A stretch of DNA of 41,416 nucleotides from Aliarcobacter sp. (GTDB lineage: Bacteria > Campylobacterota > Campylobacteria > Campylobacterales > Arcobacteraceae), in NCBI GenBank assembly GCA_028681275.1, contig JAQUIV010000004.1:1-41416 (forward strand). The letters run 5' to 3'. The translations under genes were made by a program, and so were the position numbers. Positions within the stretch are counted from its first letter, which is position 1. Every line of letters starts with the position of its first letter. Below, piece by piece: positions 9,183-19,657 of the stretch. The notes below the pieces were generated by a model, which did not search any database, was not told the DNA's origin, and saw only the letters and a program-made list of their open reading frames with translations.

Positions 9183-10469
9183 ATGGCAAAAAATACAATG
9201 ACATTAACTGATAACAGAAATGGCAAATCTTATGAATATAATATTATTGACGGTACAAGAGGACCAAGCGTTGTAGATATTTCTACATTTTACAAAGATT
9301 CAGGTATGTTTACTTATGACCCAGGTTATACTTCAACTGCATCTTGTGAATCAAAAATCACATTTATTGATGGTGAAAACTCGGAGTTAAGATATAGAGG
9401 ATATGACATTGCAGACCTTGCTGGAAAACACTCTTTCTTAGATGTTTCTTATTTATTAATGAGAGGAAAACTTCCAACTCCTGAGGCTTCTAAAAACTTT
9501 GATTTAGAAATTAGACATAGATCATTCTTAAATGAAGGAATTATCAGATTATTTGACGCATTACCAGATGGTGCTCACCCAATGGCAACTATGGGAGCTG
9601 CAACTATGGCTTTATCAGCGTTCTATAAAGACCACCTACATTTAGAAGATGAAGATGCTTTCAAAATGATGAGAAGAAGAATTCTTGCTAAAATGCCAGT
9701 AATCGCTGCTATGGCTTATAGAAATTCAATTGGTACACCACTAATTTATCCAGACGTAAATAGATATTTCACTGAAAACTTCTTATATATGTTAAGAGCA
9801 TATCCAGGTGGAAGAATGAAATATTTAGGAAATGGACAAAATGATGAAATCAAACAAGTTGAAATCGATGCATTAGATGCTATTTTAACTTTACATGCTG
9901 ACCATGAGCAAAATGCTTCTACAACAACTGTAAGAAACGTAGGTTCAACTGAAGCTCACCCTTATGTTGCAATTGCATCTGGTATCTCTGCATTATGGGG
10001 TTCAGCTCACGGTGGAGCAAATGAAAAAGTTATGGATCAATTAAGATTAATTGGTGATATTAAAAATGTACCAACTTATATTGCAAAAGCTAAAGACAAA
10101 AATGATCCATTCAGATTAATGGGGTTCGGACACAGAGTTTATAAAAATAGAGACCCAAGAGCTGAAACATTAAAAGGATTACAAGATAAATTAAGAGAAG
10201 AGTTAAAACTTGACTCAAAATTACTTGATGTTGCTGCTGCTGTTGAAGAAGCTGCATTAAATGATGATTACTTCAAACAAAGAGGTTTATATCCAAATAT
10301 TGACTTCTATTCTGGTGTAATTTTAACTGCTTTAAAAATCCCTGTTGAAATGTTTACTCCAATCTTCGTTATTGGTAGAACTCCAGGATGGTTAGCACAA
10401 TGGTCTGAATTAAAACAAGATCCAAAACATAAAATTGCAAGACCAAGACAATTATATACAGGTAACTAA
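9183..10469 (+). CDS. gltA: Citrate synthase inside the nuo operon
   Basis: This is a 428-aa type II-like citrate synthase. It condenses acetyl-CoA and oxaloacetate to citrate in the cytosol, the entry step of the TCA cycle. Catalytic blocks are visible: GSAHGGANEKV with the first His, MGFGHRVYKNRDPRA with the second His, and the C-terminal region GRTPGWLAQW. The family's LRYRGYDI region also fits. It lies on the same strand between nuoF and nuoG, with gaps of 29 and 33 bases, and has a strong AGGAGA (9172-9177) before its ATG. The position inside a complex I operon is unusual. By eye it uses more C-ending codons (TTC, GAC, CAC) than the nuo genes, as expected for a highly expressed enzyme. 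Function is firm. Confidence 0.97.
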   Translation: MAKNTMTLTDNRNGKSYEYNIIDGTRGPSVVDISTFYKDSGMFTYDPGYTSTASCESKITFIDGENSELRYRGYDIADLAGKHSFLDVSYLLMRGKLPTPEASKNFDLEIRHRSFLNEGIIRLFDALPDGAHPMATMGAATMALSAFYKDHLHLEDEDAFKMMRRRILAKMPVIAAMAYRNSIGTPLIYPDVNRYFTENFLYMLRAYPGGRMKYLGNGQNDEIKQVEIDALDAILTLHADHEQNASTTTVRNVGSTEAHPYVAIASGISALWGSAHGGANEKVMDQLRLIGDIKNVPTYIAKAKDKNDPFRLMGFGHRVYKNRDPRAETLKGLQDKLREELKLDSKLLDVAAAVEEAALNDDYFKQRGLYPNIDFYSGVILTALKIPVEMFTPIFVIGRTPGWLAQWSELKQDPKHKIARPRQLYTGN

Positions 10470-10502
10470 AAAAAATATAAACTTCCATGTAAGGGATACT
10501 AA

Positions 10503-11939
10503 ATGGGTGAAATGGTTAATATCACAATCAATGGAGTTGAAATGCAAGCTTCTAAAAACAGCTTGCTAATTGATAAATTATTGGATGAAAATATCCATAT
10601 TCCTCATTTTTGTTATCACCAAGCATTGGGAAAAGATGGTAATTGCAGAATGTGCATGGTCGAAATTGAAGGTCAAAAAAGACCTCAAATCGCCTGTGAC
10701 ACACCTATAAAAGATGGAATGATTGTAAGAACTAAGGGAAAAAATATCGAGAAAGTAAGACGAGATATTCTTGAACTTGAACTTATAAATCATCCAATTG
10801 ACTGTCCAACTTGCGATCAAGCAGGTGAATGTAAACTTCAAGATTATTATATGGAATCTGGTTTTTACGAATCAAGAATAAATACTGACTCAAAAAATCA
10901 TGCAAGAAAAAGAATCGATTTAGGTTCAAATGTAATGCTTGATCAAGAAAGATGTGTACTTTGTACAAGATGCGTAAGATTTTGCGCAAATATCACAAAA
11001 ACCCATGAATTAGGTGTTATTAATCGAGCTGACCATTCAGTAATTGGAACATTTCCAGGTCGCCCGCTTTCTAATCCTTATGCTATGAATGTTATTGATA
11101 TTTGTCCAGTTGGAGCATTAACAAATAAAGATTTTAGATTTAAACAAAGGGTTTGGTTTTTAGAATCATTTGATGCAATCTGTAATGGTTGTTCAAAAGC
11201 TTGTAATATTTATGTTGATCACAGAAAAGAAAAATATAAAGATGACCAAATTTTTAGATTTAGACCAAGAGTTAATAAAGCAATTAACGGTTGGTTTATG
11301 TGTGATGAAGGAAGATTATCTTATAAAAATGAGAGTGAAAATAGATTTGAAACTCCATTATTAAATAAAATCGAAACTTCAATAGATAATACAATTGCAA
11401 ATGTATTTAAAGAACTCTCTACTAACTCAAATATATTATTTGTATTAAGTGCAAATCTTTCTTATGAAGAGATGTTAAATGTAAAAAATTTAGCTTCAAA
11501 ATTAAATGCTGAAGTTTCAGGATATTCACCAGATACTTTTGATAAAAATTTTGCAGATGATTTTTTGAAAACAGAAGATAAAACAGCAAATAGAAACTCT
11601 TTTAAAGAGTTAGAAATAGATGAAACAAAAGAGCATTTTGAAGCAAGTTTAAACAGTTCATCTTTAATAGTTATTGTTGAAAATAGTTATTTTAATGATA
11701 ATCTTAAACTACTTGAAAATAAAAAAGTAATATCTTTATTTAGTCATAATTGTTCAACAATAAACTATTCAAATATTGCAATTCCAGTAGCTTCTTTTTA
11801 TGAAAAATCTGGAACATATATAAATAAAGATGGAATTAAACAAAAAGTAATTTCTAAAATAGATAAAAATAATCCAAAAGAGACTATAACTACAATAATA
11901 GAACATCTAAAATCTATGATTGAAAAAGGAACTCTATGA
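10503..11939 (+). CDS. nuoG: Complex I subunit G (NuoG), shortened
   Basis: This is the iron-sulfur-rich input-arm subunit. It is 478 aa, compared with roughly 780-910 aa in Thermus or E. coli. All cluster ligands are present: N1b (Cys37, 48, 51, 65), N5 (His97, Cys101, 104, 110), N4 (Cys151, 154, 157, 201) and N7 (Cys227, 230, 234, 267). The following molybdopterin-oxidoreductase-like domain is reduced to about 200 residues, yet keeps a family-like end (IPVASFYEKSGTYINKDG). This points to internal shrinkage rather than a frameshift. AAGGGA lies 6 bases before the ATG, and the stop overlaps the nuoH ATG, so no downstream remnant exists. It should still carry electrons between NuoF and NuoI. 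Confidence 0.92.
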   Translation: MGEMVNITINGVEMQASKNSLLIDKLLDENIHIPHFCYHQALGKDGNCRMCMVEIEGQKRPQIACDTPIKDGMIVRTKGKNIEKVRRDILELELINHPIDCPTCDQAGECKLQDYYMESGFYESRINTDSKNHARKRIDLGSNVMLDQERCVLCTRCVRFCANITKTHELGVINRADHSVIGTFPGRPLSNPYAMNVIDICPVGALTNKDFRFKQRVWFLESFDAICNGCSKACNIYVDHRKEKYKDDQIFRFRPRVNKAINGWFMCDEGRLSYKNESENRFETPLLNKIETSIDNTIANVFKELSTNSNILFVLSANLSYEEMLNVKNLASKLNAEVSGYSPDTFDKNFADDFLKTEDKTANRNSFKELEIDETKEHFEASLNSSSLIVIVENSYFNDNLKLLENKKVISLFSHNCSTINYSNIAIPVASFYEKSGTYINKDGIKQKVISKIDKNNPKETITTIIEHLKSMIEKGTL

Positions 11940-13219
11940 GTACTTCATCAATAATTATCATGATAATAAATATTGCATTAGCTGTTGTTTTAGCTGTTGC
12001 ATTAACTCCTCTTTTTGTATGGTGGGAGAGAAGAATTTCTGCTTTTATACAAGATAGAAGTGGACCAAATAGATGTCATATTGGACCATTTAGATTAGGT
12101 GGAATAATTCAAAGTTTTGCAGATATGCTAAAACTTGTATTCAAAGAAGACTTCACTCCCTCTCATATCAAATATAAATTTTTCTTTACAATTGCCCCTG
12201 CTATTGTATTTATGTGTTCATTTTTAACATTTGCAGCTATTCCTTTTGCTGATGTTTTAGTAATAGACGGAAAAGAACATATCATGCAGGCAATTCCGAT
12301 GGAACTAGGAATCATGTGGTTTTTAGCCTTTGCAGGACTTTCTGTTTATGGAATTATTCTTGGAGGTTACTCTTCAGGAAGTAAATATGGACTTTTAGGT
12401 TCAATTAGAGCTTCAGCTCAAGTTATCTCTTATGAAGCTGCAATGGGATTAGCAATTATTTCAATGCTTTTATCTTATGGTTCAATTCATTTAACTGATA
12501 TGGTAAATGCTCAAGCTGGAACATATTTAGGTGTAATTCCTATGTGGGGGATATTTATACAACCAATTGCTGCTGTAATTTTTATTATTTGTGCTTTCGC
12601 AGAGACAAATAGAGCACCTTTTGACTTAGCTGAGGGTGAATCTGAATTGGTTGCTGGTTATCATACTGAATATTCAGCTATGAAATTTGGACTTTTCCAA
12701 GTTGGTGAATATTCAGCTATGAGTGCTTCAAGTGCAATTATTGTAACACTATTTTTTGGTGGTTATCAAATTCCTTGGTTGGATACACAAGCTATTCAAA
12801 GTAATATGAATTATATTATTATGGTAATTATTGCCCTTCTTCCAATAAAAGTTTTTTTTCTTACAAAATGGATGAAAAATAATAATAAAGCAATAGGAAA
12901 AAATACTTCAAGACAAAAAGAGACAAAAATCTTAACAATTATTTTTTGGTTTTTAGCTTTATTTATTATGGCTGTATTAATAACTTTTTTAGTAGTAGGT
13001 CTTGGAACAAATGGAGTTAATATAGCAACTGCTGTAATTCAAGTTGCAACTTTCTTAATCAAATTCTTTTTAATGGCATTTGTTTATATTTGGGTTAGAT
13101 GGACTGTTTTAAGATTTAGATATGACCAATTACAAATGTTAGGTTGGAAAGTGCTGATTCCTTTAGCTCTTTTAAATATCGTAATAACTGCAATTGTTGT
13201 TGTAGTAAGAGGAAGTTAA
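11936..13219 (+). CDS. nuoH: Complex I subunit H (NuoH) with inserted segment
   Basis: This membrane subunit forms the quinone entry and first proton path. The core is typical: WWERRISAFIQDRSGPNR (29-46), the cytoplasmic loop ETNRAPFDLAEGESELVAGYHTEY split over 223-246, and the C-terminal RFRYDQLQMLGWK (393-405). Length is 427 aa against about 325 in E. coli. The surplus is mainly at about 282-366, between the FFGGYQIPW end of helix 7 and the final helix pair. It contains a basic loop (KWMKNNNKAIGKNTSRQK) flanked by two hydrophobic stretches (about 292-310 and 333-355), probably two extra transmembrane helices. It overlaps nuoG by 4 bases. The purpose of the insert is unknown. Confidence 0.94.
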   Translation: MSTSSIIIMIINIALAVVLAVALTPLFVWWERRISAFIQDRSGPNRCHIGPFRLGGIIQSFADMLKLVFKEDFTPSHIKYKFFFTIAPAIVFMCSFLTFAAIPFADVLVIDGKEHIMQAIPMELGIMWFLAFAGLSVYGIILGGYSSGSKYGLLGSIRASAQVISYEAAMGLAIISMLLSYGSIHLTDMVNAQAGTYLGVIPMWGIFIQPIAAVIFIICAFAETNRAPFDLAEGESELVAGYHTEYSAMKFGLFQVGEYSAMSASSAIIVTLFFGGYQIPWLDTQAIQSNMNYIIMVIIALLPIKVFFLTKWMKNNNKAIGKNTSRQKETKILTIIFWFLALFIMAVLITFLVVGLGTNGVNIATAVIQVATFLIKFFLMAFVYIWVRWTVLRFRYDQLQMLGWKVLIPLALLNIVITAIVVVVRGS

Positions 13220-13220
13220 A

Positions 13221-13727
13221 ATGGGAACAATAGTAGTACCAAGATACGGTAAATCATTTAAAGACAAATTATATCTTCCAGCAATTGCAGGAGGAATGAA
13301 AACAACTATTAAACATTTTATACATAATTTAAAAGATATTGATAATTTAAAAACTATGCAATATCCAGAAGTTCAACCAGATGATTTAAATGAAAGATAC
13401 AGAGGTGTTCATAGACTTACAAAACATGAAGATGGAAGTGAAAAATGCGTTGCTTGTTTTATGTGTGCAACTGCTTGTCCTGCTGATTGTATTTTTATTG
13501 AAGCTGTTGAAAGATTTGATGATATTGCAGAAAAAAGACCTAAAGAGTTTAAAATTGATTTATTAGAGTGTGTATTTTGTGGATATTGTGTTGAAGCATG
13601 TCCATGTGACGCAATTAGGATGGATACGGGTATTTTTTCATTTGTAGCAAGTTCTAGGGAAGATTTTGTTTTAAATAAAGAAGCTTTAATGGCAAATGAA
13701 AGATCAAAGGATTTAAACAATGGCTGA
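13221..13727 (+). CDS. nuoI: Complex I subunit I (NuoI), clusters N6a/N6b
   Basis: This is a ferredoxin-like subunit, 168 aa, which relays electrons from NuoG to NuoB through two [4Fe-4S] clusters. The ligands are in two CxxCxxCxxxCP motifs: Cys76, 79, 82, 86 and Cys117, 120, 123, 127. The N-terminal ~60 residues would lie along the membrane surface. It begins one base after the nuoH stop and overlaps nuoJ by 8 bases. No key residue is missing. Confidence 0.95.
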   Translation: MGTIVVPRYGKSFKDKLYLPAIAGGMKTTIKHFIHNLKDIDNLKTMQYPEVQPDDLNERYRGVHRLTKHEDGSEKCVACFMCATACPADCIFIEAVERFDDIAEKRPKEFKIDLLECVFCGYCVEACPCDAIRMDTGIFSFVASSREDFVLNKEALMANERSKDLNNG

Positions 13728-14247
13728 TTTTATTTTTATTGCTTTGGCATTTTTAGCAATTAGTGGTGCAATTGCTATGATTGTATATAAAAATCCTATG
13801 TATAGTGCTTTGGGAATTTTAATTACAATGTTAAGTGTAGCTGGAATGTTTGCTTTATTAAATGCAGTTTTCTTGTTCTTAGTTCAGCTAATCGTTTATG
13901 CTGGTGCTATTATGACTTTGATTCTGTTTATTTTGATGTTTTTAAATATAAAAGAAGAAGATTTACCACATGAACCAAATAAATACAAACTAATTGTAAT
14001 TGGTGCATTTATAATGATTCCATTAAATGTTTTAATATTAAAAGCTGTTTCTAAACTTCCAGCAAAAGATTTAACTATTAGTGATACAAATTTTGGAGAT
14101 ATAAAACCTCTAGGAATGGAACTTTATAACAATTGGTTTATTGCTTTTGAGTTAATTTCTATTTTACTTTTAATTGCACTTATAGGTTCAGTTGTACTTG
14201 CAAAAAAAAGAAAATCAAAACTAAATAACAAAGGAGAACAATTATGA
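13720..14247 (+). CDS. nuoJ: Complex I subunit J (NuoJ)
   Basis: This is a membrane-arm subunit, 175 aa, with five hydrophobic helices. Helix 3 carries the conserved FLVQLIVYAGAIMTLILFILMF stretch (positions about 46-67), including the Tyr and Gly around which the helix bends during turnover. The C-terminus is basic and cytosolic. It overlaps nuoI and nuoK, and a GGAGAA stands before the nuoK start inside this gene's end. Confidence 0.94.
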   Translation: MADFIFIALAFLAISGAIAMIVYKNPMYSALGILITMLSVAGMFALLNAVFLFLVQLIVYAGAIMTLILFILMFLNIKEEDLPHEPNKYKLIVIGAFIMIPLNVLILKAVSKLPAKDLTISDTNFGDIKPLGMELYNNWFIAFELISILLLIALIGSVVLAKKRKSKLNNKGEQL

Positions 14248-14558
14248 TTTCATTAACATCTTATGCTTTTGTTTCAATGATGTTATTCTCTATTGGAGTA
14301 ATTGGAGTAATTGCAAGAAGAAATATCTTTGTTATTTATATGTCAATTGAATTGATGTTAAATGGTGTAAATCTATTTTTAGTTACCTTTGCAAGATACC
14401 ATTTTAATATGGATCCACAAGTTATTACAATAATGGTTATTTCAATAGCTGCTGCTGAAGCTGCGATATTTTTATCTGTAATTATTTTACTTTTTAGATC
14501 AAAAAAATCTTTAGATACAAATATTTTCACAACTCTTACACAAGGGGAAAAATCATGA
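14244..14558 (+). CDS. nuoK: Complex I subunit K (NuoK)
   Basis: This is a small membrane-arm subunit, 104 aa, with three transmembrane helices, homologous to MrpC of Na+/H+ antiporters. Conserved membrane Glu residues in SIELMLNGVNL and AAAEAAIFLS are present; these are part of the central proton-path acidic axis. It overlaps nuoJ and nuoL by 4 bases each. Confidence 0.95.
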   Translation: MISLTSYAFVSMMLFSIGVIGVIARRNIFVIYMSIELMLNGVNLFLVTFARYHFNMDPQVITIMVISIAAAEAAIFLSVIILLFRSKKSLDTNIFTTLTQGEKS

Positions 14559-16441
14559 ATACTTCACTATTAGTATGGATTATTTTAGCTCCTTTATTAG
14601 GTGCAATAATAAATGGTTTACTCTATTTTTATCATATTAAAAAAAGTAAAGTATCTGATATTTATTTTTCGCTAATTGGAACAATCACTCCTTTTATCTC
14701 TTTTTTGATTACTCTTTGTTTATTTCTAAGAATGAATGATGAGAATATCATATTTAAACAACATCTTTTTACTTGGTTAAATGTTGATAAATTAAATATT
14801 GAAATGGCTTTTTTAGGTGATAATCTTTCAATATTTATGTCAATGTTTGTAACTTTTGTTGGTTGGTTGATTCATATTTATGCAATTGGTTATATGAGAG
14901 GTGATAGTGGATTCGGTAAATTTTTTGCCTATTTCAATCTATTTTTAGCTTCAATGTTAATTTTAGTTCTTGCAGATAATCCAATTATTTTATTTATCGG
15001 TTGGGAAGGTGTTGGAGTTTGTTCATACCTTTTAATTAAATTTTATTATGGAAAAGCTGAAAATGTAATAGCAGCAAATAAAGCTTTTATTGTAAATAGA
15101 GTTGGAGATTTTGGATTTTTACTGGGAGTTGTAACTCTATTTTTTGCTTTAGGAGAAGTTAATTTATCATTTACTTCTATTGAAGCAAATTTAGCTAATG
15201 CTTCAAATGAGTTATTAATTCTTTCAGGAATTCTGCTTTTTATTGGAGCAATGGGAAAATCAGCTCAAATTCCACTTTATGTTTGGCTTCCTGATGCAAT
15301 GGCAGGACCTACTCCAATTTCAGCTTTAATTCACGCAGCAACAATGGTAACAGCGGGTATTTATATGGTTGCTAGATTTCACTTTTTATATAGTGGAATT
15401 GAAGAGATTGGGTTATTTATAGCTTATATTGGGGCATTTTCAGCACTACTAGCAGCAATTATTGCTACAAGACAAACTGATATTAAAAAAATCCTTGCAT
15501 ATTCAACTATGAGTCAATTAGGTTATATGTTTATAGCTGTTGGTTTAGGTTTTTATTCAACGGGACTTTTTCATGTATTTACTCACGCATTTTTTAAAGC
15601 GATGTTATTCATGGGTGCAGGTGGTGTAATTATGGCAATTCACCATGAACAAAATATCTTTAAAATCGCACAACACCGAGCAAGTTTACCAATAATTGGT
15701 GCAACTTTTTTAGTTGGTGTTATTGCAATTTCAGGGATTCCTCCATTTTCTGGATTCTTTTCAAAAGATGCAATTTTAGCAGCTGCGTTTCAAGAAGGAC
15801 AATATCTAATTTGGGCGATTGCAATGTTCACAGCATTTTTAACAGCATTTTATATGTTTAGAATGTATTTTATTGTTTTTGTAGCACCAAATCATCACGA
15901 TGAACATTATGTTTATACTTCAAAAACAATTACAATTCCTCTTTTAATTTTAGCTATTGGAGCAATTGGAGCTGGATTTTTAAATCTTCCATCTGTATTT
16001 GGAGGAAATCATTTTGTTGATACTTGGCTTGGTCAATTAAACTCAAAACATATTCATATGGATATAGTTACAGAGTATGTATTAATGGCATTGTCAATAA
16101 TCGTAGCAGCTACTGGAATTATGGCAGCTTATTCAAAATATGCAAATTTTGATGTTCACAAACCAGAAGATGAAACAGGATTAATAGGAAATAAATTTTA
16201 TATTGATGAACTTTATAATGTTTTATTTGTTCAATCAACAAAAAAAGTATCAACTTTTATAGATAAAGTTGTAGATGAAAAAATTATTGATGCCTTTATA
16301 ATGAATTCATCAATCGGTTTTGTAAATATTGGTAAAAGAGTTGCCATGATACAAAATGCAAATGTAAGATTTTATGCAGCCTTTATGTTGGTGGGAATGA
16401 CTGCTATATTTATTTACTTATATATCACATTAGGATTATAG
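14555..16441 (+). CDS. nuoL: Complex I subunit L (NuoL), antiporter-like
   Basis: This is the distal antiporter-like proton-pumping subunit, 628 aa, with the long C-terminal part that forms the lateral helix. Conserved blocks include FIGWEGVGVCSYLLI with the key Glu of helix 5, MGKSAQIPLYVWLPDAMAGP split across residues about 233-252 with the pump Lys, and the following ALIHAATMVTAG. Normal length and no disruption. It is coupled by overlap to nuoK and followed after one base by nuoM. Confidence 0.95.
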   Translation: MNTSLLVWIILAPLLGAIINGLLYFYHIKKSKVSDIYFSLIGTITPFISFLITLCLFLRMNDENIIFKQHLFTWLNVDKLNIEMAFLGDNLSIFMSMFVTFVGWLIHIYAIGYMRGDSGFGKFFAYFNLFLASMLILVLADNPIILFIGWEGVGVCSYLLIKFYYGKAENVIAANKAFIVNRVGDFGFLLGVVTLFFALGEVNLSFTSIEANLANASNELLILSGILLFIGAMGKSAQIPLYVWLPDAMAGPTPISALIHAATMVTAGIYMVARFHFLYSGIEEIGLFIAYIGAFSALLAAIIATRQTDIKKILAYSTMSQLGYMFIAVGLGFYSTGLFHVFTHAFFKAMLFMGAGGVIMAIHHEQNIFKIAQHRASLPIIGATFLVGVIAISGIPPFSGFFSKDAILAAAFQEGQYLIWAIAMFTAFLTAFYMFRMYFIVFVAPNHHDEHYVYTSKTITIPLLILAIGAIGAGFLNLPSVFGGNHFVDTWLGQLNSKHIHMDIVTEYVLMALSIIVAATGIMAAYSKYANFDVHKPEDETGLIGNKFYIDELYNVLFVQSTKKVSTFIDKVVDEKIIDAFIMNSSIGFVNIGKRVAMIQNANVRFYAAFMLVGMTAIFIYLYITLGL

Positions 16442-16442
16442 T

Positions 16443-17930
16443 ATGAATTCAGAAATTCTTTCATTTATCATATTTTTACCTGCTATTGTAGCAATTGGAT
16501 TGATGCTAACAACTAGGGATGTAAATACAATTAGAAACATAGCTTTTTTAACAACAACTGTTATTTTGGCACTTGTATTAAAAATCTATATAGAATTTAT
16601 TCCAAGTGCTGGAATGCAATTTGTTACAAATATTCCATGGATTGAGAGTTATGGTATAAATTATTATATTGGATTAGATGGTTTTTCACTTACTATTTTA
16701 ATGATGATTGCTATTTTAATTCCTACTTCTTATTTATTATTATGGGAAGGTAAAACTAAAGGATATTGGATAAATATGCTTTTAGTTCAATCGGGAGTTA
16801 CGGGAACTTTATTATCTTTAGATATTGTACTTTTCTATTTCTTTTGGGAAATTATGCTTTTACCTGTATTTTTATTAATTGGACAATATGGATTTGATAA
16901 CAAGATATTTACAACAATAAAAGTTACTGTTTATACAATGGCTGGTTCACTGTTAATGTTTGTATCAATCATGTATTTAGGTGTAGCATATTACAATGAA
17001 TTTGGAGTTTGGTCTTTCTCTTATGATAAATTAATGCAAATAACAACTATTCCTTATGATATTAAAGTTTGGTTGTTTTTAGGATTTTTAGTTGCATTTG
17101 GAATTAAAATTCCTATTTTCCCACTTCATACTTGGATTATGGAAACATATAAAAATGCCCCAACTGGTGCAGTATTTTTATTATCATCAATAATGGCAAA
17201 ACTTGGAATTTATGCAATTGTTAGATTTATGATTCCACTTTTTCCAGAAATTTACATTGAATTTTCAACTTGGCTTGTGGCAGTTGGATTATTTGGTTTA
17301 ATATATTTTGGAATAGCAGCTTTAATGCAAGATGATATTAAAAGAATGTTTGCATATTCATCAGCTTCACACTTAAGTTTTATTTCTGCTGGTATTTTTT
17401 CATTAAATTCTTATGGTATTAATGGAGCTTTATATTTAATAATTGCACACGCAATTGCAACTGGTGCTCTGTTTTTACTTGTTGGATTAATGCATGAACA
17501 AACTGGATTTAAAACTATTAAAGATTTGGGTGGAATTGCTAAAAAAGCACCTATTTTTACATTTATTTTTGCTGTTATGTTATTTGCAAATGTTGGACTT
17601 CCAGGAACAAATGGATTTGTATCAGAATTATTAATTATTTTTGGAATTTATGAATTTAACCATACTTTAGGATATGTTGCAACTTTAACTGTTATTATTG
17701 GAGCAAGTTATATGTTATGGATGTTTCAAAGGGCAATTTTGCAAAATAGACCTGAGGGATTAAAAGAACTTGTAATGAGAGATTTAAAAATAAAAGAGAT
17801 TATTGGATTAACTCCATGGGTTATTTTAGTATTTCTAATGGGATTTTATCCTGAGATTTTTTTAAATAAGTTTGAACCAACCGTAACGCACTATCTAAAT
17901 GATATTTTACAAATTGGAGCTACAAAATGA
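16443..17930 (+). CDS. nuoM: Complex I subunit M (NuoM), antiporter-like
   Basis: This is the central antiporter-like proton-pumping subunit, 495 aa, about 14 transmembrane helices. [20 protein letters not shown] carries the conserved helix-5 Glu, and [20 protein letters not shown] carries the pump Lys of helix 7. [14 protein letters not shown] is the usual late block. It starts one base after nuoL and overlaps nuoN by 4 bases. Confidence 0.95.
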   Translation: MNSEILSFIIFLPAIVAIGLMLTTRDVNTIRNIAFLTTTVILALVLKIYIEFIPSAGMQFVTNIPWIESYGINYYIGLDGFSLTILMMIAILIPTSYLLLWEGKTKGYWINMLLVQSGVTGTLLSLDIVLFYFFWEIMLLPVFLLIGQYGFDNKIFTTIKVTVYTMAGSLLMFVSIMYLGVAYYNEFGVWSFSYDKLMQITTIPYDIKVWLFLGFLVAFGIKIPIFPLHTWIMETYKNAPTGAVFLLSSIMAKLGIYAIVRFMIPLFPEIYIEFSTWLVAVGLFGLIYFGIAALMQDDIKRMFAYSSASHLSFISAGIFSLNSYGINGALYLIIAHAIATGALFLLVGLMHEQTGFKTIKDLGGIAKKAPIFTFIFAVMLFANVGLPGTNGFVSELLIIFGIYEFNHTLGYVATLTVIIGASYMLWMFQRAILQNRPEGLKELVMRDLKIKEIIGLTPWVILVFLMGFYPEIFLNKFEPTVTHYLNDILQIGATK

Positions 17931-19447
17931 ATCAATTTTTCTACTTAATCCCAGCTCTAACTATATTAACTGGTGCATTAACTCTTATGTTTATGAGTAT
18001 GTATGAAAGATTTACAGTAAAAAATTTTATTGTTGTTTCTTCGATTTTTTTAATTGTTGCATTAGGTTTTACTTTAAGTAATGTGAATAGTTCTTATTCT
18101 GTACAACCATTTGAAAGTTTATTAAATGGTGTTTTAACATTTGATACTTTCTCGAACTTTTTTAATATTTTATTAATTGCAGGGACTTTATTAACTCTAT
18201 TAATTGGGGAACACTATTTCCAACATAGATCTTATTTTAAAGGTGAATTTTTCTCTATTTTATTATTTGCTTTATTTGGAATGATGTTATTAGCTTATGC
18301 AAATGAGTTGATAACAGCGTATATTGCACTTGAAATTGCATCTTTTTCTGTTTATATTATGGTTGGATACAATAGTGATGATTCAAAAAGAGTTGAAGCA
18401 ATTTTTAAATATTTAGTTCTTGGTTCATTTATTGGAGCCTTTTATCTATTAGGTGTAGTTTTAATTTATGGTGCAACACAGAGTACAAATTTAGCTGATA
18501 TTTCAAAATTCATTTCTATGGCAAATTCAAATGAGATGATTCTTGTATATATTGGCTTAACTTTAATGTTATTTACATTTTTATTTAAAATCGCTGCTTT
18601 CCCATTCCAAGCTTGGGTTCTTGATGTTTATCGAGGTGCACCAATGGTTATTACAGCTTATATGGCATCGATTTTTAAAATTGCAATTTTTTCATTCTTC
18701 TTAAGAACTCTATTAAGTTATATCTCTCCAATTATAGATTTTTGGGATGAAATTTTAACAGTAATTATTGTTCTAACTTTAGTTTTTGGAACATGGTTAG
18801 CAGTAACTCAAAAAATTGTAAAAAGAATGTTAGCTGCATCTTCAATTGTTCACACGGGATATTTACTTTTAGCTTTTATAGCTTTAAGTTACAAAGATGG
18901 GCAAATAATAAATATTGATTCAGCATATGCAACAATGTTTTATTTAATTGCATATTTATTATCTGCTCTTGGAACTTTTGGATTAGCGTCACATATTATT
19001 TCTGAAACAAATGTAAAAGTTACCTATGATGATTTTAAAGGTTTAGCAAAACAAAGACCTTTTTTAGCAGCAATGATGACAATATTTTTGCTTTCACTTG
19101 CTGGGATTCCATCAACTATTGGATTTATTGGTAAATTTTATGTATTTACAGAAGCTATAAATGCTGGATATATTGTTTTAACTACTATTGCAATATTTGC
19201 AACAATTGTTTCTGTTTATTATTATTTTAAACTTATTGCAATGATGTATTTTTATCCACCAAAAGATGAATGTATTTCTGAAGAATTTAACGATAAAAGA
19301 GTTTCAACTTATGCAATAGCTTTTGTTGCAATTTTAACAATTTTAGGTGGAATTGGTTCAGCAATTGTATTTTTTATTCCTGCAATGAACATTGATGAAA
19401 TAATTAATTTAGCACAATTAGCAGTTCAATCTTTATTCATAAAATAG
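17927..19447 (+). CDS. nuoN: Complex I subunit N (NuoN), antiporter-like
   Basis: This is the proximal antiporter-like proton-pumping subunit, 506 aa. The conserved Glu of helix 5 is in [18 protein letters not shown], and the helix-7 Lys is in [39 protein letters not shown] is the standard late block. It is the last gene of the operon. A terminator hairpin follows 66 bases later, which separates the nuo operon from frdCAB. Confidence 0.95.
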   Translation: MNQFFYLIPALTILTGALTLMFMSMYERFTVKNFIVVSSIFLIVALGFTLSNVNSSYSVQPFESLLNGVLTFDTFSNFFNILLIAGTLLTLLIGEHYFQHRSYFKGEFFSILLFALFGMMLLAYANELITAYIALEIASFSVYIMVGYNSDDSKRVEAIFKYLVLGSFIGAFYLLGVVLIYGATQSTNLADISKFISMANSNEMILVYIGLTLMLFTFLFKIAAFPFQAWVLDVYRGAPMVITAYMASIFKIAIFSFFLRTLLSYISPIIDFWDEILTVIIVLTLVFGTWLAVTQKIVKRMLAASSIVHTGYLLLAFIALSYKDGQIINIDSAYATMFYLIAYLLSALGTFGLASHIISETNVKVTYDDFKGLAKQRPFLAAMMTIFLLSLAGIPSTIGFIGKFYVFTEAINAGYIVLTTIAIFATIVSVYYYFKLIAMMYFYPPKDECISEEFNDKRVSTYAIAFVAILTILGGIGSAIVFFIPAMNIDEIINLAQLAVQSLFIK

Positions 19448-19513
19448 ATTGTGTTAATAAGTAACATTCTTTTTTCATTTTAATTAATTTTTTATACAAA
19501 AACTCTCAAGACT

Positions 19514-19536
19514 AAAACCCCTAGAATGGGGTTTTT
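19514..19536 (+). terminator. Intrinsic terminator of the nuo-gltA operon
   Basis: AAAACCCC (19514-19521) pairs with GGGGTTTT (19528-19535) around a 6-base loop and runs into T residues. The rest of the 210-base gap to frdC shows no gene, only AT-rich sequence and the frdC leader. Confidence 0.85.
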
Positions 19537-19657
19537 GAACCCATTATTTCTAATTTCCTACACTTTCTTTTTTCAAAAATATAAAGATAATTGAAGTAGA
19601 TTTAAGCTACTATTTCGCTATTATTCAAAAAAATCTAAATCGCAGAAAGGATAGCAA

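Noticed and set aside
10503-11939. NuoG as a frameshifted pseudogene
   Set aside because: The frame is intact, the domain end is recognisable and the stop overlaps nuoH, leaving no remnant of missing sequence.
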